From the NCBI GenBank assembly GCA_009842675.1, contig VYEX01000081.1:1-64000 (forward strand): a DNA stretch of 64,000 nucleotides, read 5' to 3'. A program made the position numbers and the translations under genes. This document shows positions 7,991 through 16,865 of the stretch, one piece after another (position 1 is the stretch's first letter; every line of letters begins with the position of its first letter). The DNA comes from Acidimicrobiia bacterium. Lineage in GTDB: Bacteria; Actinomycetota; Acidimicrobiia; Acidimicrobiales; Bin134. A model generated the notes under the pieces. That model searched no databases. It worked only from the letters and a program-made list of their open reading frames with translations, and was not told where the DNA came from.

Positions 7991-9715
7991 TCAGGGACCG
8001 GCGGCGGTCACCGTGTCGGTGTCGCGGCCCGAGCGGATCACGGTGCCGGGGCGGGCTTCGGTGAGCACTCCGGCCCGCTGGGTCTCTACCCCGTTGACCA
8101 AGACGTGCTCGATGCCCTCAGCACCGCCAGTCAACCGCCACCCCCCACCGGGCATGTCCCAAGCGGTGGTCACCGGAGCTTTGGTTAGGCGGGCGGGGTC
8201 GAACACCACGATGTCGGCGCACCAGCCTTCGGCCAGCCGTCCCCGGCCCCGCAGGCCGTAGTGGCGGGCGGGGCGATCGGTCACCAGGTTCACCGCCTGC
8301 TCCAGGCTCAACAGTCCCCGATCCCGCACCGTGTCGCCCACCAGCGCCGAGGAGCAGCCCCAGGTCATCATCATGTCCAGATGGGCCCCGGCGTCGGAGC
8401 CGCCAGCCAGCACCCGCGTGTCGCCCAGCATCTCGGTCCGAATTTTCCACGACTCATCGTCATCGCCCACCACCGGTGGTCCGAATCCGGTCATCAGGTC
8501 GTCTTCCAGGGCGATGTCGCACATCACGTCGAAAGGATGCTGGCCCCGTTCAGCGGCCAGTTCGCCAACGTTGCGGCCTACCAGCGCCTCTAGCGAGGGA
8601 GAGGACACGTCCACCACCGTGGTCTCAGCCCACCGCACCCAAGTGCGATGAGGAGCCTGCGCCGCGCCGTCGAGCAGCCGCTGGCGCACCTCAGGGCGGG
8701 CCAGAGCCTCGGCCTTTGCCCCGGGGTCCAAGTGCATGATCTCGGCCCAATCGAGCAGGGTGTCGTACAGCACGCCGGTAGCAAAGTTCAAACGCATCTG
8801 CATCACGTCGGGCAGCAGCAGGCCGACCACGGTGGCGCCCCGCTGTCGGGCATGGTCGGCGGAACCCAAGCGGTTCTCCCGGTAGGCATCCTCGCCGGGC
8901 CGCACGTTGAGCAGGTTCCAGTTCAAGGGCCGGTCGGCGGCCAGCACCATAGCCGTCATCAACTCGTAGATCTCTGGCGCCCAGATCGGGTTGATGCTGG
9001 GAATGAGCTCCAAGGTGGTTCCGGGGTGATCCCGGCAGACTCCGGCCAGCGCCACCATCTCGGCGTTGGTGGCCGCTCGCGACGGCACTGGATCGCCGTG
9101 GTGGTCGTTGTGGGCCGCCGCCTTGGTGGAGGAGAACCCCAGTCCTCCCTCGGCCAGGCTCTGGCCCAGCAGGGCCTTCATGGCCTCGATCTGCTCTTCG
9201 GTGGCTACCTCGCTCACCGATGCCGACCCCATGACCAGGCGGCGGATAGTGCTGTGGCCCACCAAGAATCCGGCGTTGACCCCCAGCCCACTGCCCTCCA
9301 GTCGATCCAGCCATGATCCGAACGAAGACCACCCGAAGTCCAAACCGGCTTCCAGCGACTCGGTGGGCATGCCCTCCACCCGGGCCAGCATCCGCATCAC
9401 ATAGTCGGCCTCGTCGGGAACCATCGGAGCGATGGTGAACCCGCAGTTCCCGCCAATGGCGGTGGTGATCCCGTGCAATGACGACGGAGTCAGGTGGGGA
9501 TCCCACAGCACTTGGGCGTCGTAGTGGGTGTGCACGTCGATGAACCCGGGAGCCACCGCCAAACCGTCGGCATCGATCTCCTGGCGGGCCGGCTCATCCG
9601 ACCGCCCGATCGACACGATGCGCCCGTCTTGCACGCCAACGTCGGCCACTCGACCCGGCACTCCAGTGCCGTCCACCACCATCCCGCCCCGAATAACACA
9701 ATCCAACATCGCCAT
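7991..9715 (-). CDS. Amidohydrolase family 3 / N-acyl-D-amino-acid deacylase-like
   Basis: A 574-residue protein of the D-aminoacylase/dihydroorotase-like amidohydrolases. It starts with the typical small beta domain (DCVIRGGMVVDGTG), followed by FIDVHTHYDAQVLWDP, in which HTHYD supplies two metal ligands, and GNCGFTIAP. GGSDAGAHLD gives the late catalytic Asp region. The family removes acyl groups from N-acyl-D-amino acids or hydrolyses related amides. The ATG at 9715 leads directly into the first strand. It lies divergently from the galactopyranose mutase gene, with 99 bases between. Confidence 0.88.
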   Translation of the reverse strand: MAMLDCVIRGGMVVDGTGVPGRVADVGVQDGRIVSIGRSDEPARQEIDADGLAVAPGFIDVHTHYDAQVLWDPHLTPSSLHGITTAIGGNCGFTIAPMVPDEADYVMRMLARVEGMPTESLEAGLDFGWSSFGSWLDRLEGSGLGVNAGFLVGHSTIRRLVMGSASVSEVATEEQIEAMKALLGQSLAEGGLGFSSTKAAAHNDHHGDPVPSRAATNAEMVALAGVCRDHPGTTLELIPSINPIWAPEIYELMTAMVLAADRPLNWNLLNVRPGEDAYRENRLGSADHARQRGATVVGLLLPDVMQMRLNFATGVLYDTLLDWAEIMHLDPGAKAEALARPEVRQRLLDGAAQAPHRTWVRWAETTVVDVSSPSLEALVGRNVGELAAERGQHPFDVMCDIALEDDLMTGFGPPVVGDDDESWKIRTEMLGDTRVLAGGSDAGAHLDMMMTWGCSSALVGDTVRDRGLLSLEQAVNLVTDRPARHYGLRGRGRLAEGWCADIVVFDPARLTKAPVTTAWDMPGGGWRLTGGAEGIEHVLVNGVETQRAGVLTEARPGTVIRSGRDTDTVTAAGP

Positions 9716-9814
9716 ACCCCTGCGCTATCGTCGTTTTGCGGGCCGCTGAGCCCAACCCCCCTACCGTATCCGAGACGCTCGACTGGAGTTCCCGATGTCT
9801 GCGAGGCCCACCCC

Positions 9815-10951
9815 TTGAGGCGCAGCATCGCCATCGTGGGAGCCGGGTGGACGGGGGCGGTGGCCGGACGCCTGCTCACCGACGCTGGATTCGCGGTAGA
9901 GGTAATGGAGAAAACCGAGGTGGTGGGCGGACACTCTCGGGCCGAGACCATGGATGGGGTGGTGTACGAGCCCAACGGCGCCCACATCTTTCACACCTCA
10001 AACGAGACGGTGAACGAGTTCGTGAACGCCCACGGCCTCACCCGGCCCTACGACCACAAGGTGCTCACCGAGGTATATCTATCGCCCGATGATGACGACC
10101 ATGAGAGCCGCCTGCTGTCCTGGCCTCCCCAAGTCTCAGAGCTGAGAGAGCTGCCCATCTGGCCGAGGGTGGAGCAAGAGTTGGCCGCCCTCCCTTCGCA
10201 GCCCACCGGCGACAATTTCGAGGACTACGTGGTGTCGATGATGGGCCGCACCCTCTACGACCTGTTCATCCGGGACTACACCGCCAAGCAGTGGGGCCGC
10301 CCGGCCACCGAGCTGTCGGCCCGATTCGCCCCCAAGCGCGTGGAACTGCGCCATGACGGCCACCGAGGACTGTTCCGAGACCGATGGCAGTACTTCCCTC
10401 CCAACGGCATCAACGAAGTAATCGAGTCGGTGCTGTCCCCCGTGACCGTCACTCTGAACACCGAGATCACCATCGACGACGCCGGCCGACTCAACCAGGA
10501 CTACGACGCAGTGATCGTCACCGCCGCGCTGGACGACTTCGCCCGCTGCCCCGGCGAGCTGGAGTGGCGGGGCATCGAGATGGTGTCCCAATACCACCCC
10601 ACCGCCGAGTCCGGCGGCGTTGTCACCCCGGCCTATGTGACCAATCGCCCGTCGATGCGGGTGCCCTATACCCGCACGGTGGAGACCAAGCACGCCACCG
10701 GACAGCAGATCGGGGGCACGGTGGTCAGCGAAGAGATGCCCGGCGCCCCCCGGCGCCACTACCCGGTGCTGACTGCCGACGGAGCCAACGAGCGCCGCAA
10801 CGCCGAGTTGGCCGAGAAGGTCGCCGGCTGCTTCGACATCCCGGTGTACTTCGCCGGGCGGCTGGCCACCTATCGCTATATCAACCAGGACGAGGCCATC
10901 GCCGACGCCATGGCGGTGGCCGACCGAGTGGCCGAAGAGCTCTCGGGATAG
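9815..10951 (+). CDS. glf: UDP-galactopyranose mutase-like FAD protein
   Basis: A protein of about 378 residues that resembles UDP-galactopyranose mutase, which interconverts UDP-Galp and UDP-Galf with reduced FAD and feeds galactofuranose into cell-wall glycans. The N-terminus IAIVGAGWTGAVAGRLL is the dinucleotide-binding fold. EPNGAHIFHTSNE, FIRDYTAKQWG and YRYINQDEAI are mutase-type segments. The frame has no ATG here; TTG at 9815, five codons before the Rossmann glycine motif, is the best start. The next gene begins 6 bases after its stop. No galactan synthesis genes are nearby, so the biological role is less sure than the family. Confidence 0.82.
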   Translation: MRRSIAIVGAGWTGAVAGRLLTDAGFAVEVMEKTEVVGGHSRAETMDGVVYEPNGAHIFHTSNETVNEFVNAHGLTRPYDHKVLTEVYLSPDDDDHESRLLSWPPQVSELRELPIWPRVEQELAALPSQPTGDNFEDYVVSMMGRTLYDLFIRDYTAKQWGRPATELSARFAPKRVELRHDGHRGLFRDRWQYFPPNGINEVIESVLSPVTVTLNTEITIDDAGRLNQDYDAVIVTAALDDFARCPGELEWRGIEMVSQYHPTAESGGVVTPAYVTNRPSMRVPYTRTVETKHATGQQIGGTVVSEEMPGAPRRHYPVLTADGANERRNAELAEKVAGCFDIPVYFAGRLATYRYINQDEAIADAMAVADRVAEELSG

Positions 10952-10957
10952 CCGGTC

Positions 10958-13900
10958 ATGGTTGAGTCAACGTCACAGGGCTGGCGCTTTTGGATCGATC
11001 GGGGGGGCACGTTCACCGATGTGGTGGCCCAGCAGCCCGACGGGGAGATCGTTACCGTCAAGCTGCTGTCGGAAAGCCACCGATATCGCGACGCCGCGGT
11101 AGAGGCCATCCGGACCCTGCTGGAGCTGGCCCCTGGCCACCCCATACCGTCGGACCAGGTGGCCGAGGTGAAGATGGGTACCACGGTGGCCACCAACGCC
11201 TTGCTGGAACGTCAGGGCGAGCCCACTGTCCTGGTCACCACCCAGGGATTCGCCGACGCCCTTCGCATCGGATACCAGACCAGACCTGAGTTGTTCGCCC
11301 TCGACATCGTGCTGCCCGACGTGGTGTACAGCCAGGTTGTGGCCGTGAGTGAGCGGGTACGGGCCGACGGCACCGTTGAGAACCCCCTCGATGAGGACGA
11401 CGCTCGCCGACAGCTGGCCGCGGCTCACCAGGCCGGACTGCGATCGGCCGCCATCGTGCTGCTGCACGGCTATCGCTACCCCGAACACGAAGCCCGCCTG
11501 GTGGAAATCGCCGCCCAAGTGGGCTTCGAGCACATCTCCGCCAGCCACCAGGTCAACCCGCTCATCCGCCTCGTGCCCCGAGGTGACACCACGGTGGCCG
11601 ACGCCTACCTGACCCCGGTACTGCACCGTCACATCCAGACCGTGCAAGACCAGCTCGACACATCGCTCCTGTTCATGCAGTCCAATGGAGGCCTGGCCCA
11701 CCCCCATCACTTCCGGGGCAAGGACGCGTTGCTGTCCGGCCCAGCCGGCGGAGTCGTGGGCATGGCCCGCACCGGGGAGACCGCGGGGCACGGCCGGCTG
11801 ATCGGATTCGACATGGGCGGCACCTCCACCGATGTGTCGCACTACGACGGCCGTTTCGAGCGCACCACCGACGCGGTCGTTGCCGGGGTTCGAGTCAGGG
11901 CGCCGATGATCCTGATCCACACCGTCGCTGCCGGTGGAGGGTCGATCCTGTCGTTCGACGGCAGCCGCTTCCGAGTCGGTCCCGACTCGGCCGGGGCCGA
12001 GCCTGGCCCGGCCTGCTACGGCAACGGAGGTCCTCTCACTGTGACCGACGCCAATGTCGTACTCGGTCGCCTGCACCCCGACCATTTCCCCGCGGTGTTC
12101 GGCACTGGCGGCGACCAGCCTCTCGACACCGCCGCGGCCCAAACCGCGTTCGCAGAGCTGGCCGCGGCCATCGCCGACGCCACTGGACAGCCGTGGACCC
12201 CAGAGAGGGCTGCCGAGGGGTTTTTGGATGTGGCGGTTCAGAACATGGCCAACGCCATCAAGACCATCTCGGTGCAGCAGGGCCATGACGTGAGCGCCTA
12301 CACGCTGGCCTGCTTCGGAGGGGCCGGGGGCCAACACGCCTGCCGGGTGGCCGACGAGCTGGGCATGTCCACCGTGCTGATCCATCCTCACACCGGGGTG
12401 CTCTCGGCGCTGGGCATCGGCTTGGCCGACGTTCGCTCGGTAACCGAGCGGGCGGTGGGCCAGCCGCTCACCGAAGAGTTGCTGACGACGATTGCCCACG
12501 ATATTGGCGAGCTGGCCGCCGCGGCCTATACCGAGGTGGCCGCCGACCTAGCCCACTCGCAGATCCACATCGAGGCCAGCTACTTCCTGCGCTACGAGGG
12601 TTCCGACACGGCGCTCGAAGTCACCGCCGACGACTACTTGCCAGTGCTCGCCGCTTTCGAGGATATGCACCGGACCCGCTTCGGATTCGCCTCACCCGAG
12701 ACGCCAATCGTGCTGGAGTCGATCCAGGTTGAGGCCATCGGCCGCAGCGGCCTATCGGAGACCCTGGCCGACCAGCCTGCCGAGGCTGCCCCAGGGCCTT
12801 CCGACGATCCCGCCCCCCGGGCCCGCCGCCTGGCCAGCTTCGCGGGGCAGGCTGTCGACACCCCCTTCTACGACCGGGCCAATCTGGATTCGGGCGCAGC
12901 CGTGGACGGTCCCACGGTCATCGTGGACCCCCACTCCACCACAGTGGTGGAGCCGGGCTGGGCCGCAGCGGTGGCCCCCGGCGGCGAACTGGTGTTGAAC
13001 CGGGTTGTGCCCCGCCCAGAGGCCGCGGTGGGCACCCACGCCGACCCAGTGATGCTGGAGATCTTCAACAACCTCTTCATGAACGTGGCCGAACAGATGG
13101 GGGTGGCCCTGGAGAACACCGCCGCTTCGGTGAACATCAAGGAGCGACTGGACTTCTCCTGCGCCATCTTCGACCCCAACGGCGAGCTGATCGCCAACGC
13201 TCCCCACATGCCGGTGCATTTGGGATCGATGGACATGGCGGTCAAAGCCACCATCGCCCGCCATCCAAACATGGCCCCTGGCGACGCCTTCATCACCAAT
13301 GCCCCCTACAACGGCGGCACCCACCTGCCCGATGTAACCGTAGTCATGCCCGTGTTCGATGCCGATGGGGTCGAGGTTCTTTTCTACACCGCGTCCCGAG
13401 GTCACCACGCCGACATCGGCGGAAGCGTTCCGGGCTCTGCCCCGGCCCACGCGTCCAACATCGCCGAGGAGGGAGTGCTGTTTGACGGCGAGGTGCTGGC
13501 CCGAGCCGGCCGATTCCAAGAAACAGAGATCCGGGCCTTGCTTACCGGCGCCGAATGGCCGGCCCGCAGCCCCGACACCAACCTCGCCGACATCAAGGCG
13601 CAGCTGGCCGCCTGCCAGAAAGGGGCCGTCTCCCTGGGCGAGGTGATCGACTACTACAGCTTGGCCACAGTCCACGCCTACATGGACCATGTCCGAGCCA
13701 ACGCCGCCGAATCGGTCCGCCGCTTGATCGACCGCCTGGAAGACGCTTCGTTCACCGCCAGCTTTGACGACGGCTCACAGGTGTCGGTGGCCTTTCGGGT
13801 TGATCATGACCTCCGTGCGCTGACCGTGGACTTCACCGGCACCAGCGATCAGCACCCCGGAAACTTCAACGCTCCCCAACCCGTGTGTCGGGCCGCGGTG

Positions 13901-14578
13901 CTCTATGTGCTGCGCTGCCTGGTAGACGACAACATCCCGCTCAACAGCGGCTGCCTGGAGCCGGTGGAGCTGATCATGCCGTCACCCAGCATGATCAGCC
14001 CGGTGGAGCCCGCCGCGGTCTTCGCCGGCAATGTGGAAACCTCCCAGCTCATCGTGGACACCCTGTTCGGGGCCGTGGGTTCAGTGGCCGCCTCACAGGG
14101 AACCATGAACAACGTGGTGTGGGGCAACGAACGCCACCAGTACTACGAGACCGTGTGCGGCGGTGCGGGGGCCACCGCCCGGCGAGACGGCTGCGACGCC
14201 GTCCACACCGGCATGACCAACGCCCGACTCACCGATCCCGAGGTGTTGGAGCAGCGCCACCCCGTGGTGGTGGAAGACTTCGCTATCCGTCGGGGCAGCG
14301 GAGGTGCGGGCCAGCATCGGGGCGGTGATGGCGTGGTGCGGCGCACCCGGTTCGAGGAGTCCATGAGCCTCAACGTGCTGTCCTCCCGGCGGGAAATCGC
14401 CCCTTACGGCATCAAGGGAGGCTGGCCCGGCGAGGTCGGCGTCAACCGTGTCCTGCGGGCCGACGGCACCGTGGAAAACCATCCCGGCGTGTTCCGCACC
14501 GAGGTGCAACCCGGCGACCGGCTAGAGATCGCCACTCCGGGCGGAGGCGGCTACGGTCCGTCTGAAGAGGAGCGCTGA
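10958..14578 (+). CDS. Fused hydantoinase A/B - 5-oxoprolinase family protein
   Basis: A 1206-residue protein joining both subunits of the hydantoinase/5-oxoprolinase family. Residues about 1-690 are HyuA-like, with an actin-like ATPase start (IDRGGTFTDVVA) and FDMGGTSTDVS near 285. From about residue 695 (DPVMLEIFNNLFMN) it is HyuB-like, with ITNAPYNGGTHLPD and a Gly-rich C-terminal end (GGGGYG). The fused form matches eukaryotic-type 5-oxoprolinase, which opens 5-oxoproline to glutamate using ATP. Acetone carboxylase and hydantoinase relatives are alternatives. Its 3' end overlaps the convergent 2Fe-2S gene by 28 bases. Confidence 0.9.
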   Translation: MVESTSQGWRFWIDRGGTFTDVVAQQPDGEIVTVKLLSESHRYRDAAVEAIRTLLELAPGHPIPSDQVAEVKMGTTVATNALLERQGEPTVLVTTQGFADALRIGYQTRPELFALDIVLPDVVYSQVVAVSERVRADGTVENPLDEDDARRQLAAAHQAGLRSAAIVLLHGYRYPEHEARLVEIAAQVGFEHISASHQVNPLIRLVPRGDTTVADAYLTPVLHRHIQTVQDQLDTSLLFMQSNGGLAHPHHFRGKDALLSGPAGGVVGMARTGETAGHGRLIGFDMGGTSTDVSHYDGRFERTTDAVVAGVRVRAPMILIHTVAAGGGSILSFDGSRFRVGPDSAGAEPGPACYGNGGPLTVTDANVVLGRLHPDHFPAVFGTGGDQPLDTAAAQTAFAELAAAIADATGQPWTPERAAEGFLDVAVQNMANAIKTISVQQGHDVSAYTLACFGGAGGQHACRVADELGMSTVLIHPHTGVLSALGIGLADVRSVTERAVGQPLTEELLTTIAHDIGELAAAAYTEVAADLAHSQIHIEASYFLRYEGSDTALEVTADDYLPVLAAFEDMHRTRFGFASPETPIVLESIQVEAIGRSGLSETLADQPAEAAPGPSDDPAPRARRLASFAGQAVDTPFYDRANLDSGAAVDGPTVIVDPHSTTVVEPGWAAAVAPGGELVLNRVVPRPEAAVGTHADPVMLEIFNNLFMNVAEQMGVALENTAASVNIKERLDFSCAIFDPNGELIANAPHMPVHLGSMDMAVKATIARHPNMAPGDAFITNAPYNGGTHLPDVTVVMPVFDADGVEVLFYTASRGHHADIGGSVPGSAPAHASNIAEEGVLFDGEVLARAGRFQETEIRALLTGAEWPARSPDTNLADIKAQLAACQKGAVSLGEVIDYYSLATVHAYMDHVRANAAESVRRLIDRLEDASFTASFDDGSQVSVAFRVDHDLRALTVDFTGTSDQHPGNFNAPQPVCRAAVLYVLRCLVDDNIPLNSGCLEPVELIMPSPSMISPVEPAAVFAGNVETSQLIVDTLFGAVGSVAASQGTMNNVVWGNERHQYYETVCGGAGATARRDGCDAVHTGMTNARLTDPEVLEQRHPVVVEDFAIRRGSGGAGQHRGGDGVVRRTRFEESMSLNVLSSRREIAPYGIKGGWPGEVGVNRVLRADGTVENHPGVFRTEVQPGDRLEIATPGGGGYGPSEEER

Positions 14579-15063
14579 GCGGCCAGGCGGACGCCCTCCA
14601 CGATGCTGGTGTAGCCGGTGCAGCGACACAGCGTCCCAGCCAGAAACTCCCGGATCTCCCTGTCGGTGGGCTCTGCGGCGCCGGCGGGCCGGTCGGCCAG
14701 CCAGGCCACAGTGGACATGATGATGCCCGGCGTGCAAAAGCCGCACTGGAAGCTCATGGCGTCGGCGAATGCCTGCTGAACCGGCCCCAGCACCGGGTTG
14801 CCGGGGTCTGTCGTGTCGACCAGGCCCTCGATGGTGGCCACCTCGCAGCCGTCAGCTTGCACGGCCAGGATGAGGCATGACCGCACCGCGGCGCCGTCCA
14901 CCAGCACCGTGCACGTCCCGCACACCCCGTGTTCGCACCCCACGTGGGTGCCGGTGAGCCCGCACTGGCGGCGCAAGAAGTCGGCCAGTGTGGTGCGGGT
15001 CTCGGCTTCTGCGGTGTAGTCCAGCCCGTTGGCTCGCAGCCGCACGGTGCGCGTCGGGCTCAT
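14551..15063 (-). CDS. Orphan 2Fe-2S small subunit of a molybdenum hydroxylase (CoxS/XdhC-small type)
   Basis: A 170-residue protein with two [2Fe-2S] domains. The plant-ferredoxin type N-terminal cluster uses Cys43, Cys48, Cys51 and Cys63 (HVGCEHGVCGTC). The C-terminal helical cluster has QCGFCTPG and LCRCTGY. In the family it passes electrons from the Mo centre to FAD. No large or FAD subunit lies next to it: upstream, 18 bases away, is an SDR on the same strand. It could serve the form II CoxL-type subunit at 2932-5193 or the one at 37948-40302, neither of which has its own small subunit. The ATG at 15063 is clear. Confidence 0.92.
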   Translation of the reverse strand: MSPTRTVRLRANGLDYTAEAETRTTLADFLRRQCGLTGTHVGCEHGVCGTCTVLVDGAAVRSCLILAVQADGCEVATIEGLVDTTDPGNPVLGPVQQAFADAMSFQCGFCTPGIIMSTVAWLADRPAGAAEPTDREIREFLAGTLCRCTGYTSIVEGVRLAAQRSSSDGP

Positions 15064-15081
15064 CGCATTACCGCCATGGTC

Positions 15082-15882
15082 CTACCAGGTGATGCTCTGG
15101 CCGGCGTTGGCCCGCAGGATCTGGCCGGTCACAAAGCGGGAGGCGTCGGAGGCCAAGAACCAGATCAGGTTGGCCTGGTCAGACGCCTCGCACACCTCGC
15201 CCAGCGGAGAGCGATCCCGCATCAACTTGAGATAGCTGTCCATCTCCACAGCGTCGACATTGCCCTCGGAATCCCTCAGATGGCCCCCAACGAAGTTGGT
15301 GAGCGTGAACCCGGGGGCGATGGTGTTTACCCGAATTCCGCTAGGCCCCGCCTCAACGGCCAGCGACTGGGTGAGCATCGCCACCGCTGCCTTGGTTGCG
15401 GCGTACACCGACAAACCGCCCACTGGAGTGTTGATGGCAGTGGCCGACACATTGATGATCGAACCCGACCCCTGGGGGGCCATTACCCGCATGGCAGCCT
15501 GGCAGCCAAAGAACACGCCCTTGAAGTTGATGGCCACCACCCGGTCGAACTCGGCCTCGCTCACATCCACCACATCGCCGTAGCTGCCCACCCCGGCCAC
15601 ATTGGCCATCACGTCCAACCGGCCGAATTCGTCTGTTGCCGCGGCCACCAGAGCGCTCACCTGCTCAGCCTGGGTGGTATCCACCGATTTAGCCACCGCC
15701 CGGCCACCGCCGTCAACGATGCGGTCCCTGGTTCGGGCTGCTCCCTCACCGTCGATGTCGCCCAGCACCACCGCGGCCCCCGCCGCGGCCAGTGTCTCCG
15801 CAGCCGCCTCGCCGATGCCGCTGGCCGCCCCGGTGATGCACGCCACTCGCCCGCTCAGGTCGAACACGCCAAGCCCTTTCAT
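15082..15882 (-). CDS. SDR family NAD(P)-dependent oxidoreductase
   Basis: A 266-residue classical short-chain dehydrogenase. Cofactor motif TGAASGIG lies near residue 17, the Asp of LGDIDG suggests NAD preference, the structural motif reads NVAGVG, catalytic Ser is in INVSAT, and the Tyr-Lys pair is YAATK. It oxidises or reduces a hydroxyl/keto group of an unknown substrate. The ATG at 15882 was chosen; the frame runs further upstream, but that part reads into the region before the PAC2 gene and looks like a shadow. It is co-directional with the 2Fe-2S subunit just downstream, which may hint at a linked oxidation pathway. Confidence 0.9.
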   Translation of the reverse strand: MKGLGVFDLSGRVACITGAASGIGEAAAETLAAAGAAVVLGDIDGEGAARTRDRIVDGGGRAVAKSVDTTQAEQVSALVAAATDEFGRLDVMANVAGVGSYGDVVDVSEAEFDRVVAINFKGVFFGCQAAMRVMAPQGSGSIINVSATAINTPVGGLSVYAATKAAVAMLTQSLAVEAGPSGIRVNTIAPGFTLTNFVGGHLRDSEGNVDAVEMDSYLKLMRDRSPLGEVCEASDQANLIWFLASDASRFVTGQILRANAGQSITW

Positions 15883-16003
15883 AAAACCAGTTTGTCTTAC
15901 CGTTATCTGGCTTGCCCCACCGCCGCGCCGGTGCGGGCTGCCATACGCAGGTAGCCACATCAAACGGCTTGCCATCCATCGGCGCGAGTGTGAGTCTTGG
16001 GCA
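15883..16003. promoter_or_regulatory. Divergent intergenic region between SDR and PAC2 gene
   Basis: About 120 bases separate the outward-reading SDR and PAC2 genes, so promoters for both are expected here. No convincing sigma-factor boxes, operator palindrome or strong Shine-Dalgarno sequence was recognised by eye. Confidence 0.35.
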
Positions 16004-16861
16004 ATGGCGGTGGAACTGGAATGGCTGGTGGACCAACCCACCCAATCCAACCCGGTCATGGTGGTGGCATTGGAGGGGCTATTCGACGCGGCTGACGCGG
16101 CCACCACCGGAGTGCGCTTGATAAAGGAAAGCGCCAACGGCGTCGAGCCGCTGGCCCGCATCGACCCCGAGGGGTTCTTCAACTTCCAGGACCGCCGCCC
16201 TGAGGTCCGACTGGACGACAACGGCCGGCGGGTCATCGACTGGCCGGTCACCGAGGTCGACGCGGTAGAGCGCTACGGCGCCAAACACCCCCTTGTGGTG
16301 GTGGACGGCGTGGAGCCCCACCTGCGGTGGCGGACATTCGCCGACTACCTGGTTGAGGTGGCCACCGAGTGCCAGGCCGGCCTAGTGGTCACGCTCGGGG
16401 CCATGGTCGGCCTCGCGCCCCACACCCGGCCGCTGGGGGTGGTGGGCAGCTCCACCAATGTCGAGTTGGCCCGCATGTTCGGCTTAGGCCGCCCCACCTA
16501 TGAGGGCCCGACCGGCCTGGTGGGTGCACTCCACGACGCATTGGACCAGGCCCACATCCCGGTAATCTCGTTGCGGGTGTCGGTGCCCCACTACGTGCCC
16601 GGACCGCCCAATCCCGAAGCCACCCGGTCGCTACTCAAGCGATTCGAGCTGATCACCGGCATCATCACCGACCACGAGGAGCTCGACGAAGCCGCGGCGG
16701 CTTGGCGAGAGCGGGTGGACACCGCCGTGGCCGGCGACGACGACCTCAAGAACTACGTCGCCCAGCTGGAGCGTCAGATCGATGAGGCCGACGACCTGCT
16801 CCCCACCGGCGACGACCTAGCCACGCAGTTCGAAGCCTTCCTCCGCGACCCCTGGAAATAA
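16004..16861 (+). CDS. PAC2 family protein
   Basis: A 285-residue protein of the PAC2 (proteasome assembly chaperone-like) family, common in actinobacteria. Recognisable parts are the N-terminal strand pattern PVMVVALEGLFDAADAA, the middle segment VVTLGAMVGLAPHTRP and the stretch ISLRVSVPHYVPGPPNPEA, followed by a helical acidic C-terminus. The role in bacteria is not settled; a link to the actinobacterial proteasome or to ATP-grasp partners has been suggested for relatives. It converges on the selenoprotein gene, the two stop codons being only 4 bases apart. The ATG at 16004 is the first before the conserved strand. Confidence 0.85.
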   Translation: MAVELEWLVDQPTQSNPVMVVALEGLFDAADAATTGVRLIKESANGVEPLARIDPEGFFNFQDRRPEVRLDDNGRRVIDWPVTEVDAVERYGAKHPLVVVDGVEPHLRWRTFADYLVEVATECQAGLVVTLGAMVGLAPHTRPLGVVGSSTNVELARMFGLGRPTYEGPTGLVGALHDALDQAHIPVISLRVSVPHYVPGPPNPEATRSLLKRFELITGIITDHEELDEAAAAWRERVDTAVAGDDDLKNYVAQLERQIDEADDLLPTGDDLATQFEAFLRDPWK

Positions 16862-16865
16862 GGTT

